Assembly (NCBI GenBank): GCA_046290815.1
Contig: JBKBUF010000015.1
Span: 1 to 64,000, forward strand
Length of the DNA stretch: 64,000 nucleotides
Direction: 5' to 3'
Source: JBKBUF01 sp046290815
Lineage (GTDB): Bacteria; Bacteroidota; Bacteroidia; Cytophagales; Cytophagaceae
A model generated the notes under the pieces. The model was not told the origin of the DNA. It saw only the letters and a program-made list of their open reading frames with translations, and ran no database searches. The position numbers and the translations under genes were made by a program. Positions 17,719 through 26,561 of this stretch are shown here, one piece after another; position 1 is the first letter of the stretch, and the number at the start of each line of letters is the position of its first letter.

Positions 17719-19011
17719 ATGAATACAAAAATTAGCTCCTCTACCAGAGATACTCAAATCTTTGATTTAATAAACAAGGAAAGAAGAAGACAGGAAAGTG
17801 GAATAGAACTTATAGCTTCTGAAAACTTCACCTCTAAACAGGTGATGGAAGCCATGGGTAGTGTGATGACCAATAAATATGCAGAGGGCTTGCCAGGCAA
17901 AAGATACTATGGAGGTTGTGAAGTAGTTGACCAGTCAGAACAACTGGCCATCGACAGATTGAAAGAATTATTTAAAGTAGAATGGGCAAATGTACAACCT
18001 CACTCAGGAGCACAAGCAAACATGGCTGTTTTTCTTGCCTGTCTTAATGCGGGTGATACCATATTAGGCTTTGATCTATCACATGGAGGCCATTTGTCAC
18101 ATGGATCTCCGGTTAACTTTTCAGGAAAATATTTTAAACCGGTATTTTACGGGGTGGAGAAAGAAACCGGCGTCATAGACCTTAATAAAGTAGAAGAAAT
18201 TGCATTAAAGGAAAAGCCGAGACTAATTATTTGCGGGGCATCTGCTTATTCAAGAGATTGGGATTACCAGAGATTCCGTCAGATTGCAGATAAAGTTGGG
18301 GCATTTTTATTGGCAGACATTGCTCATCCGGCTGGACTTATTGCCAAAGGCTTATTGAATGATCCTGTAAAGCATTGTCATTTTGTATCCTCTACTACCC
18401 ATAAGACACTTCGTGGACCAAGAGGCGGGATTATTATGATGGGTAAAGATTTTGAAAACCCGCTTGGTTTAAAAACACCTAAAGGAGAAACTCGAATGAT
18501 GTCTAATGTTTTAGATATGGCAGTATTTCCAGGTGTTCAAGGAGGTCCATTGGAGCATGTTATTGCGGCAAAAGCTGTAGCATTTTATGAGGCACTATCT
18601 GACGATTACCATGAATATGCGGTTCAGGTGCAGAAAAATGCTAAGGCAATGGCAGATGCTTTTCTGAATAAAGGATATCAGATAATTTCCGGTGGGACAG
18701 ATAATCACCTGATGCTAATTGACCTTCGTTCAAAAGGACTTACCGGAAAAATCGCGGAAAACACACTAATAAAGGCTGATATCACCATAAATAAAAACAT
18801 GGTTCCTTTCGATGATAAATCACCTTTTATCACATCAGGAATGCGGGTTGGAACTGCTGCAGTCACCACCAGAGGTATGAAAGAGAGTGATATGATAAGG
18901 ATCGTTGATCTTATTGATACAGTATTGATGAACCATGAAAATGAAGCTAAAATAGCACAGATAAAAAAAGATGTGAATCATTGGATGGAAGAATATCCTC
19001 TTTACGTTTAG
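17719..19011 (+). CDS. glyA: Serine hydroxymethyltransferase
   Basis: A PLP enzyme converting serine and tetrahydrofolate to glycine and 5,10-methylenetetrahydrofolate, the main one-carbon source. The 430-residue protein shows LIASENFTS (31-39), GLPGKRYYGG (57-66), HSGAQAN (95-101) and the PLP-binding lysine K229 in TTHKTLRGPRGG. Length and motifs are standard. tatC follows 17 bp downstream, so glyA, tatC and rpiB may form one operon. Confidence 0.97.
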   Translation: MNTKISSSTRDTQIFDLINKERRRQESGIELIASENFTSKQVMEAMGSVMTNKYAEGLPGKRYYGGCEVVDQSEQLAIDRLKELFKVEWANVQPHSGAQANMAVFLACLNAGDTILGFDLSHGGHLSHGSPVNFSGKYFKPVFYGVEKETGVIDLNKVEEIALKEKPRLIICGASAYSRDWDYQRFRQIADKVGAFLLADIAHPAGLIAKGLLNDPVKHCHFVSSTTHKTLRGPRGGIIMMGKDFENPLGLKTPKGETRMMSNVLDMAVFPGVQGGPLEHVIAAKAVAFYEALSDDYHEYAVQVQKNAKAMADAFLNKGYQIISGGTDNHLMLIDLRSKGLTGKIAENTLIKADITINKNMVPFDDKSPFITSGMRVGTAAVTTRGMKESDMIRIVDLIDTVLMNHENEAKIAQIKKDVNHWMEEYPLYV

Positions 19012-19027
19012 TTCATAAAAAAGAATT

Positions 19028-19837
19028 GTGAGTAAAGAACCCAAAAAGGAGATGTCATTTGTGGACCATCTGGAAGAACTCAGATGGCATCTCATCAGAT
19101 CTATTCTGGCAATATTTGTGTTTGCAATTATTGCCTTTATTTCTAAAGATTTCATTTTTAACACATTGATATTAGGACCGGCCAAACTGGATTTTTGGAC
19201 CTACAGGCAATTGTGCAAAATGGGTCCTCACCTGTGCATAGAAAATCTAAATTTCAGTCTGCAAAACAGAACCCTGGGAGGACAATTCTCCATGCATATA
19301 AATGCCTCTTTTATAATAGGGTTATTGTTAGGGTTTCCTTATATGTTTTGGGAGATTTGGAGATTTATTAAACCGGGATTATATGCAAAAGAAAGGGCAG
19401 CCGCTTCCGGGATTGTATTTTATGTAAGTCTTCTTTTTATCTTGGGCGTTCTATTTGGCTACTTCATAGTTTCTCCTATGTCTATTAACTTCCTTGCCAA
19501 TTATACTCTGGATCCATCGATTGAAAATAATTTTGACATCAGTTCTTACATCGGAACATTAAGTATGCTTGTATTAGGCAGCGGACTTATGTTCCAATTA
19601 CCTGTAGCCATATTTATGTTATCCAAGATGGGTCTGGTAACTCCTGCTACTTTAAAAGCATACAGGAGACATTCTGTTGTGGTAATTTTAATTGTCGCCG
19701 CCATCATTACCCCACCGGATGTAATTAGCCAGATAGTAATAAGCTTACCTTTATTCCTTTTATACGAAATCAGTATTTTTGTATCAGCGGCTGTAACAGC
19801 TAAAAGACTTAAAGAAATTCAACTTTCACAGACATGA
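19028..19837 (+). CDS. tatC: Sec-independent protein translocase TatC
   Basis: The multi-spanning receptor of the twin-arginine pathway, which exports folded proteins. The 269-residue protein begins at a GTG codon. It has the TatC N-terminal motif FVDHLEELRWHLIRS (11-25), six membrane segments, and the conserved FxKPGLY region (RFIKPGLYAKER). It overlaps rpiB by 4 bp (ATGA), indicating coupling. TatA is not in the window. Confidence 0.95.
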   Translation: MSKEPKKEMSFVDHLEELRWHLIRSILAIFVFAIIAFISKDFIFNTLILGPAKLDFWTYRQLCKMGPHLCIENLNFSLQNRTLGGQFSMHINASFIIGLLLGFPYMFWEIWRFIKPGLYAKERAAASGIVFYVSLLFILGVLFGYFIVSPMSINFLANYTLDPSIENNFDISSYIGTLSMLVLGSGLMFQLPVAIFMLSKMGLVTPATLKAYRRHSVVVILIVAAIITPPDVISQIVISLPLFLLYEISIFVSAAVTAKRLKEIQLSQT

Positions 19838-20271
19838 GTTTAAAAATTGCTTTGGGAGGAGACCATGCCGGTTTCACCTACAAAAAAGAAATCATCAGTT
19901 TTTTAAAAAGTAAAGGTTTTGAGACCAAAGATTTCGGTCCGGACAGCGAAGCATCTGTAGATTACCCTGATTATGTTCACCCATTATCAAAGGCAGTAGA
20001 AGGAAAAGAATATGACTTTGGCATTTTGATTTGCGGAAGCGGAAATGGTGTAGCAATCACCGCCAATAAATACAAAGGTATAAGAGCAGCTTTGTGCTGG
20101 GGAAGTGAATTGGCAAAACTTGCAAGACAACATAATAATGCTAATATAATTTGTATCCCTGCAAGATTTATCAGTTTGGAGGAGGCCAAAAACTGTGTGA
20201 ATGCTTTTTTAGAAACACCCTTTGAAGGAGGCAGGCATCAGGCAAGGGTTGATAAAATCAGCCAGTGTTAA
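19834..20271 (+). CDS. rpiB: Ribose-5-phosphate isomerase B
   Basis: Interconverts ribose 5-phosphate and ribulose 5-phosphate in the pentose phosphate pathway. The 145-residue protein has GGDHAGF (8-14), the catalytic Cys67 in LICGSGNGVAI and CWGSELAKLARQHNNANI, all typical of the LacAB/RpiB family. The start overlaps the tatC stop. It converges on a minus-strand membrane protein gene with a 10-bp gap. Allose 6-phosphate isomerase is a less likely alternative. Confidence 0.93.
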   Translation: MSLKIALGGDHAGFTYKKEIISFLKSKGFETKDFGPDSEASVDYPDYVHPLSKAVEGKEYDFGILICGSGNGVAITANKYKGIRAALCWGSELAKLARQHNNANIICIPARFISLEEAKNCVNAFLETPFEGGRHQARVDKISQC

Positions 20272-20281
20272 CCGCAAATAA

Positions 20282-21679
20282 TTACTGCTTCAGGAAATAA
20301 AACATTCCGTCTTTTGAATAAATTTTTTCAAGTTCAGGAATTCTATTGAACACTTCCGGCATTACTGCATTTTTATCTATAATTATTTCAGGCAGGTCTG
20401 ACTTAAAGTTTTTATAGGTTGTAATAACAGAAGAGTAATGATCCTGTCTTCTTAATACTGGTTCTGACAATTGCCAGTTGAAATAAGGAGTTGCAAGGGT
20501 GTTATTATGATAAAAGGATTTCTCATTTCCTAACACTAATATCTTCTTACCCTCTGAAATTTTCACATCCTGGTTAACAACGATAGCGGAGAAATCTATA
20601 TTCTTTTTACGTAAGGCAAACTTGTACAAAATTCCGTAATTCAACATTAAAATACATACAGCACAGGTCCAAAACACAGATTCTTCCAGCACTTTTCCGG
20701 AAAATAGCAAAAACAAATGCGATGTAAAGAATACCAACACAGGAAGAAAAACCAACATGGAGTTAAGGGCCAGCTCAAGTGAAACAATGAGATAAACAGC
20801 TGAAAATATTAACCACAAAAACATTATTTTGACAATGTTATATTGATAGTTAATCAGCTTTGATCTATTGATTATAAAAGCAAGTCCTGCAAGTAAGAGT
20901 CCAGACGGTATGACAGAAATTAACACAGCCACATCGAAAAGGAAAAATGATTGTTGAGGATATGAAAACAGTGCCACAAAATTTTGCTGAAAAAAGTATC
21001 CGAATCCGTTTCCAAAGAAATAATATACCCCGGTAATCATAAATGGAAAGAAAAAACCTACCACTAGAATAAGGGCTTTTCTTAAATCAGGATTGGCAAA
21101 GAAAATTGTAGATGAAAAGGCAAACAAAAGAAAAACTGAAAAGTCAATAGAAAATAGTGAAGCAACTCCAATACACAAGCCCGTATAAAACATGAGCTCC
21201 TGTGTAATTACTGATCTTACCTGTTTAAATAAAAAATGAAGGCTCAGTATCAGAAAGGTTAAACCCAATAGGGTTGGTGACAATGTATAGAAATCAAAAA
21301 AAGCTGAAGAAAAGAGAATATAAAACAAGCCCGGAAGAGTGGTTCTTTCTCTAAAAACACTATTGGCATTAAAAATCAAAACACAAAATCCGGCCTGAAC
21401 GAATACAAACAATGTAGATAGAATAAACAAGGAAATCTGGGATTTGCCTGCTATAAGGTCCGATATATAGTAAGTGAAAGCAGCAAAAGGGCCTGTGATA
21501 TCATAAATATCTCTATGCATCATGAACCCATTGCCAAGACGCTCACCAATAAGCAACCAGTCCAGCTCTTGCAATAAAAGTGGTTTTCCGTTCAAAAATA
21601 CCGGTAGCCTGAAAAGTAATAACAGGATAAATAAAACTACCAGCTGAATTATGTCAAATTTTTTAAAAAATCGGATCAA
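20282..21679 (-). CDS. Multi-spanning membrane protein, DUF6427-like
   Basis: A 465-residue protein with ten or more hydrophobic segments and a soluble C-terminal tail of about 80 residues after the last segment. The loop after the first helix (ELDWLLIGERLGNGFMMHRDIYDITGPFAA) resembles GT-C glycosyltransferase-like or DUF6427 membrane proteins of Bacteroidota. A polyprenyl-linked sugar transfer role is possible but not shown. It lies alone on the minus strand between rpiB and rbfA. I do not recognise a specific function. Confidence 0.6.
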   Translation of the reverse strand: MIRFFKKFDIIQLVVLFILLLLFRLPVFLNGKPLLLQELDWLLIGERLGNGFMMHRDIYDITGPFAAFTYYISDLIAGKSQISLFILSTLFVFVQAGFCVLIFNANSVFRERTTLPGLFYILFSSAFFDFYTLSPTLLGLTFLILSLHFLFKQVRSVITQELMFYTGLCIGVASLFSIDFSVFLLFAFSSTIFFANPDLRKALILVVGFFFPFMITGVYYFFGNGFGYFFQQNFVALFSYPQQSFFLFDVAVLISVIPSGLLLAGLAFIINRSKLINYQYNIVKIMFLWLIFSAVYLIVSLELALNSMLVFLPVLVFFTSHLFLLFSGKVLEESVFWTCAVCILMLNYGILYKFALRKKNIDFSAIVVNQDVKISEGKKILVLGNEKSFYHNNTLATPYFNWQLSEPVLRRQDHYSSVITTYKNFKSDLPEIIIDKNAVMPEVFNRIPELEKIYSKDGMFYFLKQ

Positions 21680-21849
21680 GACAAATGCAATTAATGAAAA
21701 ATCAATCCTATGCTTGTAAACAAAATAAACCTTAAATTATTCTTAAATCAGTGTTTATCCTTGTATTTTTATATTATTCAGGAATAAACTACTTAAATTG
21801 AAGTAAGTTTGAGTAAAAATAACATAAAATATTGTTCTGAACATACGGA

Positions 21850-22224
21850 ATGGAAAGTAAAAGACAACAAAAATTTGCAAGATTAATTCAAAAAGATCTT
21901 GGGGAAATATTCCAAAGAGAGTCTAGGAATTTATTTAACGGTGCATTTATAACAGTAACTCAGGTGAGAATGAGCCCTGACCTGGGAACCGCCAAGGTAT
22001 TTTTAAGCTTTTTAATGGAAAAAGATAAAGAAGCGCTTTTGGAAAATATTAAAAGTAACACTCCTGTTATCAGAAAGAGTTTAGGGGAAAGAATCAGAAA
22101 ACAGGTTAGGGTAATTCCTGTCTTGTATTTTTATATAGATGATACACAGGAGTACGCTGCCAGAATCGATTCACTATTAAATAATCTTGATATTCCTCCT
22201 AAAGAGGAGGAAGAGGAAAAGTAA
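21850..22224 (+). CDS. rbfA: Ribosome-binding factor A
   Basis: A 124-residue KH-fold factor needed for late 30S subunit maturation. It shows the family pattern: RQQKFARLIQKDLGEIFQRE at the N-terminus, ITVTQVRMSPDLGTAKVFLS in the core, and RKQVRVIPVLYFYIDDTQEYAARIDSLL at the end. A TAAGTTTG box at 21804-21811 could be its -7 element, though no -33 TTG is evident. A LolC/E-type permease gene follows after 31 bp, a neighbourhood I associate with Bacteroidota. Confidence 0.95.
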   Translation: MESKRQQKFARLIQKDLGEIFQRESRNLFNGAFITVTQVRMSPDLGTAKVFLSFLMEKDKEALLENIKSNTPVIRKSLGERIRKQVRVIPVLYFYIDDTQEYAARIDSLLNNLDIPPKEEEEEK

Positions 22225-22255
22225 TCATTAGTAGAAATTAGTTAAAAGGATTGAT

Positions 22256-23482
22256 TTGAGACTACCGATTTTTATAGCAAAAAGGTATTTTTTATTTGGG
22301 AAAAAATTAAATTTCATCAATATAATTTCCCTCCTGTCTATTCTTGTAGTGGCATTTGTTACAATGTCGCTTGTTGTGGCATTATCAGTATTTAATGGGC
22401 TTGAAGATCTCATAAGAACCCTGTTCAGTTCTTTTGACCCTCAAATCAAAATTTCTTCCTATAAAGGAAAAGCCTTTCCTGTGGATGTTCAATTTCTTGA
22501 TAAAATAAAAAATGTTGAAGGGATCGAGATAGTCACTGAAGTAATTGAAGATAACGCGTTACTCAAATATAAAGATGACCAGGTAGTAATTAAGGTTAAA
22601 GGAGTATCTGCGAATTTTACAGAACAAAACAGGATGGACAGTATGATAGTGTCCGGAGAATTTGTTTTACAGAAAGGCAATCAGGAATTTGCCATAGTTG
22701 GCCGAGGAGTGCAATACAATTTATCTATAAGCTTATACAATGAAATATTCCCTTTACAAATATGGTATCCAAAAAATGTCAAAAACGTTTCGATAAATCC
22801 GGAGAGAATATTCAACAGAGAATCTATTACAGCAGGAGCAGTATTTGCCATAGAAAAACAATATGATGACAATTACATCTTTGTGCCCCTACAATTTGCA
22901 GAAAGGTTAATGGAATATGGCAACAAGCGAACCTCACTGGAAATAAAGGTAAAAAAAGGATATAAAGTTAATAATGTGAGAGATCGCCTCAGATTACTTT
23001 TGGGCAAAGAATTTAAAGTTCTCAATAGCGATGAACAACATGCAAGTCTGCTGAGAGCAGTAAAGATTGAGAAGCTATTTATGTTTGTAACCATCTCTTT
23101 CATACTTGCTGTTGCATCACTTAACATTTTTTTCTGCCTTACTATGTTAGCTATCAACAAGAAAAAAGATGTGGCAGTGTTATTTTCTATGGGAGCTACA
23201 CCTGCCTTGATAAGGAAGATATTTCTTACAGAGGGTGCGCTAATTGCCTTTACAGGAGCCATAATAGGCCTGACGCTGGGAGTTCTTTTATGCTTAGCAC
23301 AACAGCATTTTGGACTTGTTTCTATGGGTATGGAAACTTCGCTGGTTGATGCATATCCTGTTAAAATGAATTTAATGGATTTCGTGAGTACAGGTATTAC
23401 TATTTTTGTAATTACAATGGTGGCATCCTACCGTCCGGCAAATTCTGCTGCCTCCATTCAGGTAAGAGAAAGCCTTTCATAA
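22256..23482 (+). CDS. FtsX-like ABC permease, LolC/LolE type
   Basis: A 408-residue inner-membrane permease of the lipoprotein-releasing type. The first membrane helix follows FIAKRYFLFGKKLNFINIIS. A large periplasmic domain (about 50-270) precedes three C-terminal helices of the FtsX domain. It should work with a LolD-type ATPase to hand lipoproteins to the carrier LolA; no ATPase gene is adjacent. Translation probably starts at a TTG (22256) with an AAAGGA stretch just upstream. It sits 31 bp after rbfA. Confidence 0.85.
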   Translation: MRLPIFIAKRYFLFGKKLNFINIISLLSILVVAFVTMSLVVALSVFNGLEDLIRTLFSSFDPQIKISSYKGKAFPVDVQFLDKIKNVEGIEIVTEVIEDNALLKYKDDQVVIKVKGVSANFTEQNRMDSMIVSGEFVLQKGNQEFAIVGRGVQYNLSISLYNEIFPLQIWYPKNVKNVSINPERIFNRESITAGAVFAIEKQYDDNYIFVPLQFAERLMEYGNKRTSLEIKVKKGYKVNNVRDRLRLLLGKEFKVLNSDEQHASLLRAVKIEKLFMFVTISFILAVASLNIFFCLTMLAINKKKDVAVLFSMGATPALIRKIFLTEGALIAFTGAIIGLTLGVLLCLAQQHFGLVSMGMETSLVDAYPVKMNLMDFVSTGITIFVITMVASYRPANSAASIQVRESLS

Positions 23483-23581
23483 TGAATATCATAACAGCAA
23501 TGTGAATAAGTTGCTGATTTTTTCATTTATAAAATCCCTCCGGATTGATTATATTGTAATCTTGTTTATCATCATTTTCCA

Positions 23582-26515
23582 ATGAAGGTATCCACTTCAG
23601 AACCGTTTCAAATTATTTATTCGCTCTTCGAGCATGAATATCTGGGCTATTTAATTGAGTCCTTTGTTGTTCAATTGGACGGCAATGGAAAGCTCACATT
23701 AAAGCACCAAAATATTTCCCATAAAAATGCGTCTGAATTTGCTTCAGGATTAGATGATAATGATTATAAGCTTATCAGATTAACTGACAGCATTCAACAG
23801 GATGCTATTATCAAAAAGTTTTATAGTAAAAAGACAACAACCTCTGAGTTTTTTTTAAAAGTTTACAACAAAGATAAAGGTGACCAGCTGTTAAGAGAAG
23901 CGATTTCTGACTATATAGAGGCCAGGAAAGCTGAAATTATGGAATTGCTAGGTGATAAGATGGTCTTTGTAATGGGAAGTGATGGTGAGCCGACATGGAA
24001 ACGCCTTTGCATAGCCCCTAAAAAGGCAACTATTCTTTTTCATTTCATGAGGAATGAAGAAAACACCCACTACTTCCCTACTATGAAATACGAGGGGGAA
24101 AAAATCGATTTCCAATATAAAAATGCCATTATTGTCTGCAACAATCCTGCCTGGCTATTAGTAGATGAAAACATTTACTCTTTTGAAAAAGAGGTTGACG
24201 GAAACAAACTCAAACCATTTCTGAACAAAAAATTCATAGTAATTCCCAGAAAGATGGAGGACACTTACTATGAAAGATTCGTCACACCGTTAATTGCAGC
24301 TTTTGATGTTCATTGCAAAGGTTTCAATATTTATTCAGAGAATTACGATCCCAAACCGGTTTTGACTTTTACTGAGCTAGCCTCTGTAGGCAAATCACCT
24401 TCATTATTCGGTGAGCCGGATCATCTGGATGTAGTAGTTCAGGAAGATACTAAAATAGTTTTCAGCCTGGCTTTTCAATATGGAACCTTCCTTTTCAACC
24501 CCGAAAATAATGCTCCATGTTATGTAAAAATGGAAAAGTCGGCGGACAGTTACATTTTTCATAAAGTAAAAAGATTTAATGATTGGGAAAAAATCAGATT
24601 GTTAGAGCTAGTCGAACTTGGACTGGAAATAAAAAACGGGAAGGCTGTCATCGAAAGAAATAAGGCTTTCCAGTGGATGAAACAAAACAGGAATCTGCTT
24701 GAAGAAAAAGGTTATGTAATCAAGCAAAATGTTAAAGACAATAAGAAATATTTTGTTGGCGAAACATACATTAATTTGGAAGTAATTGAAAACAATGACT
24801 GGTTTGATGTATTTGCCATTATAAGATTCGGTGAGTTTGAAATACCGTTTATCAAGCTAAGACAATATATTCTTAAGAAAAAAAGAGAATTCACTCTTCC
24901 GAATGGAGAAACTGCTGTAATTCCTGAAGAATGGTTTAGCAAATATTCAGAGCTTTTTGCTTTTGTAGAGGATCCGGAAGGAGATGAATTGAAACTTAAG
25001 AAACACCATCTTGCATTGGTACAGGAATTACATTCAGGAAATCTAGCCAAGGTTACAATCAGCAAAAAGCTTGAGAAACTAAAAGAATTTGAAGAGATTG
25101 AAGATTGTCCTCTGCCACCCGGTTTTAAAGGAGACCTGAGGCCTTATCAGAAAGCAGGATATAACTGGATGCACTTCCTGAATAAATTCAATTTCGGAGG
25201 CTGTCTTGCAGATGACATGGGTCTTGGAAAAACAGTTCAGACACTTGCCTTTCTGCAATCCTTAAAAGCCAATGGCGCTACTAACGCCAGTCTTCTTATT
25301 ATGCCTACATCTCTTTTGTATAACTGGGAAATGGAAGCGAGGAAGTTTACGCCCGATTTGAAAATATTTAATTATACAGGAACCAACAGAGAAAAGAAAG
25401 TTGAAAAATTCGATGGTTATGATCTTGTGTTAACTTCCTATGGAACTACCAGGATAGATATTGAACATTTGAAAAACTATTATTTCAATTATGTGATTCT
25501 GGATGAGTCACAGGCCATCAAAAATCCGGAATCCAATATTGCTAAAGCGGTCAGAGAACTAAAATCAAAGCATAAGCTTATACTTACCGGTACTCCTATC
25601 GAAAACAGTACGCTTGATTTATGGTCTCAAATGTCTTTCATCAACCCCGGATTGCTAGGTTCACATAGCTTTTTCAAAAACGAGTTTTTGAATCCGATTG
25701 AAAAGAAAAATGACGAACTAAAAATTAAGAGGCTATATTCTATCATCAAACCATTTATATTAAGAAGACAAAAATCTCAGGTTGCGAAAGACCTACCGGA
25801 AAAAATTGAAAATATAAAATTCTGCACAATGACTCCAACTCAGGAAGCAGAATATGAAAAAGTAAAATCAGAATACAGAAATATTATCCTTGATTCTATT
25901 GATTCTAAAGGTATGGGTGGATCGCAATTCCTACTACTACAGGGCTTGTCGAAATTAAGGCAAATTGCAAATCACCCTTTGATGGTTGAAGAAAATTATG
26001 AAGGAGATTCAGGCAAACTTGAAGATGTGCTCCACATGCTTCATACTGCTATAGGCATGAATCATAAAATTTTAATTTTTAGTCAATTTGTAAAGCACCT
26101 TTCAATATTCAGAAAGCACCTGGATGATCAGAAAATCCAATATGCTTATTTGGATGGCTCTACAAAAGACAGACAGGCACAGGTGGAATATTTTCAGAAC
26201 ACAGAAGAAGTAAAAGTCTTCCTGATTTCGCTAAAAGCCGGAGGAGTAGGATTAAATCTTACAGCTGCAGATTATGTATTTATCCTTGATCCATGGTGGA
26301 ATCCTGCAGTGGAAGCTCAGGCGGTTGACAGGGCATACAGGATAGGCCAAAAAAATACAGTATTTACTTATAAATTCATCACGAAAAATACTGTCGAAGA
26401 AAAGATCCTTAATCTGCAAAAAAATAAATTAAAGTTAGCAGAAGATCTTATTACCACTGAAGAAAGCTTCGTCAAGAATTTGTCCAGAGAAGATATTCAA
26501 TCCATCTTTGACTAA
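23582..26515 (+). CDS. SNF2 family DEAD/DEAH-box helicase
   Basis: A 977-residue Swi2/Snf2 ATPase. The helicase core starts near residue 510 (LRPYQKAGYNWM). It has Walker A DDMGLGKTVQT (about 538-548), Walker B variant DESQ, motif III LTGTPIENS and C-terminal motifs VFLISLKAGGVGLNLTAADYVF and DPWWNPAVEAQAVDRAYRIGQ. The N-terminal half (1-500) has no motif I recognise. Bacterial members resemble RapA or chromatin remodellers, and the target complex is unknown. No methylase or nuclease neighbour suggests a defence system. Confidence 0.9.
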   Translation: MKVSTSEPFQIIYSLFEHEYLGYLIESFVVQLDGNGKLTLKHQNISHKNASEFASGLDDNDYKLIRLTDSIQQDAIIKKFYSKKTTTSEFFLKVYNKDKGDQLLREAISDYIEARKAEIMELLGDKMVFVMGSDGEPTWKRLCIAPKKATILFHFMRNEENTHYFPTMKYEGEKIDFQYKNAIIVCNNPAWLLVDENIYSFEKEVDGNKLKPFLNKKFIVIPRKMEDTYYERFVTPLIAAFDVHCKGFNIYSENYDPKPVLTFTELASVGKSPSLFGEPDHLDVVVQEDTKIVFSLAFQYGTFLFNPENNAPCYVKMEKSADSYIFHKVKRFNDWEKIRLLELVELGLEIKNGKAVIERNKAFQWMKQNRNLLEEKGYVIKQNVKDNKKYFVGETYINLEVIENNDWFDVFAIIRFGEFEIPFIKLRQYILKKKREFTLPNGETAVIPEEWFSKYSELFAFVEDPEGDELKLKKHHLALVQELHSGNLAKVTISKKLEKLKEFEEIEDCPLPPGFKGDLRPYQKAGYNWMHFLNKFNFGGCLADDMGLGKTVQTLAFLQSLKANGATNASLLIMPTSLLYNWEMEARKFTPDLKIFNYTGTNREKKVEKFDGYDLVLTSYGTTRIDIEHLKNYYFNYVILDESQAIKNPESNIAKAVRELKSKHKLILTGTPIENSTLDLWSQMSFINPGLLGSHSFFKNEFLNPIEKKNDELKIKRLYSIIKPFILRRQKSQVAKDLPEKIENIKFCTMTPTQEAEYEKVKSEYRNIILDSIDSKGMGGSQFLLLQGLSKLRQIANHPLMVEENYEGDSGKLEDVLHMLHTAIGMNHKILIFSQFVKHLSIFRKHLDDQKIQYAYLDGSTKDRQAQVEYFQNTEEVKVFLISLKAGGVGLNLTAADYVFILDPWWNPAVEAQAVDRAYRIGQKNTVFTYKFITKNTVEEKILNLQKNKLKLAEDLITTEESFVKNLSREDIQSIFD

Positions 26516-26527
26516 AGAGTACTGTAA

Positions 26528-26547
26528 AAAACCTAAAATTAGGTTTT
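26528..26547 (+). terminator. Weak hairpin after the SNF2 gene
   Basis: An inverted repeat AAAACCTAA...TTAGGTTTT with almost no loop lies between the SNF2 stop and the M1 peptidase start, and ends in a T run. It may end SNF2 transcripts. The stem is AT-rich, so this is uncertain. Confidence 0.4.
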
Positions 26548-26561
26548 GCATTATTACTGCT

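Noticed and set aside
23582..26515. SNF2 helicase as part of a phage-defence island
   Set aside because: No nuclease, methylase, transposase or other defence gene lies next to it, and its neighbours are housekeeping genes.
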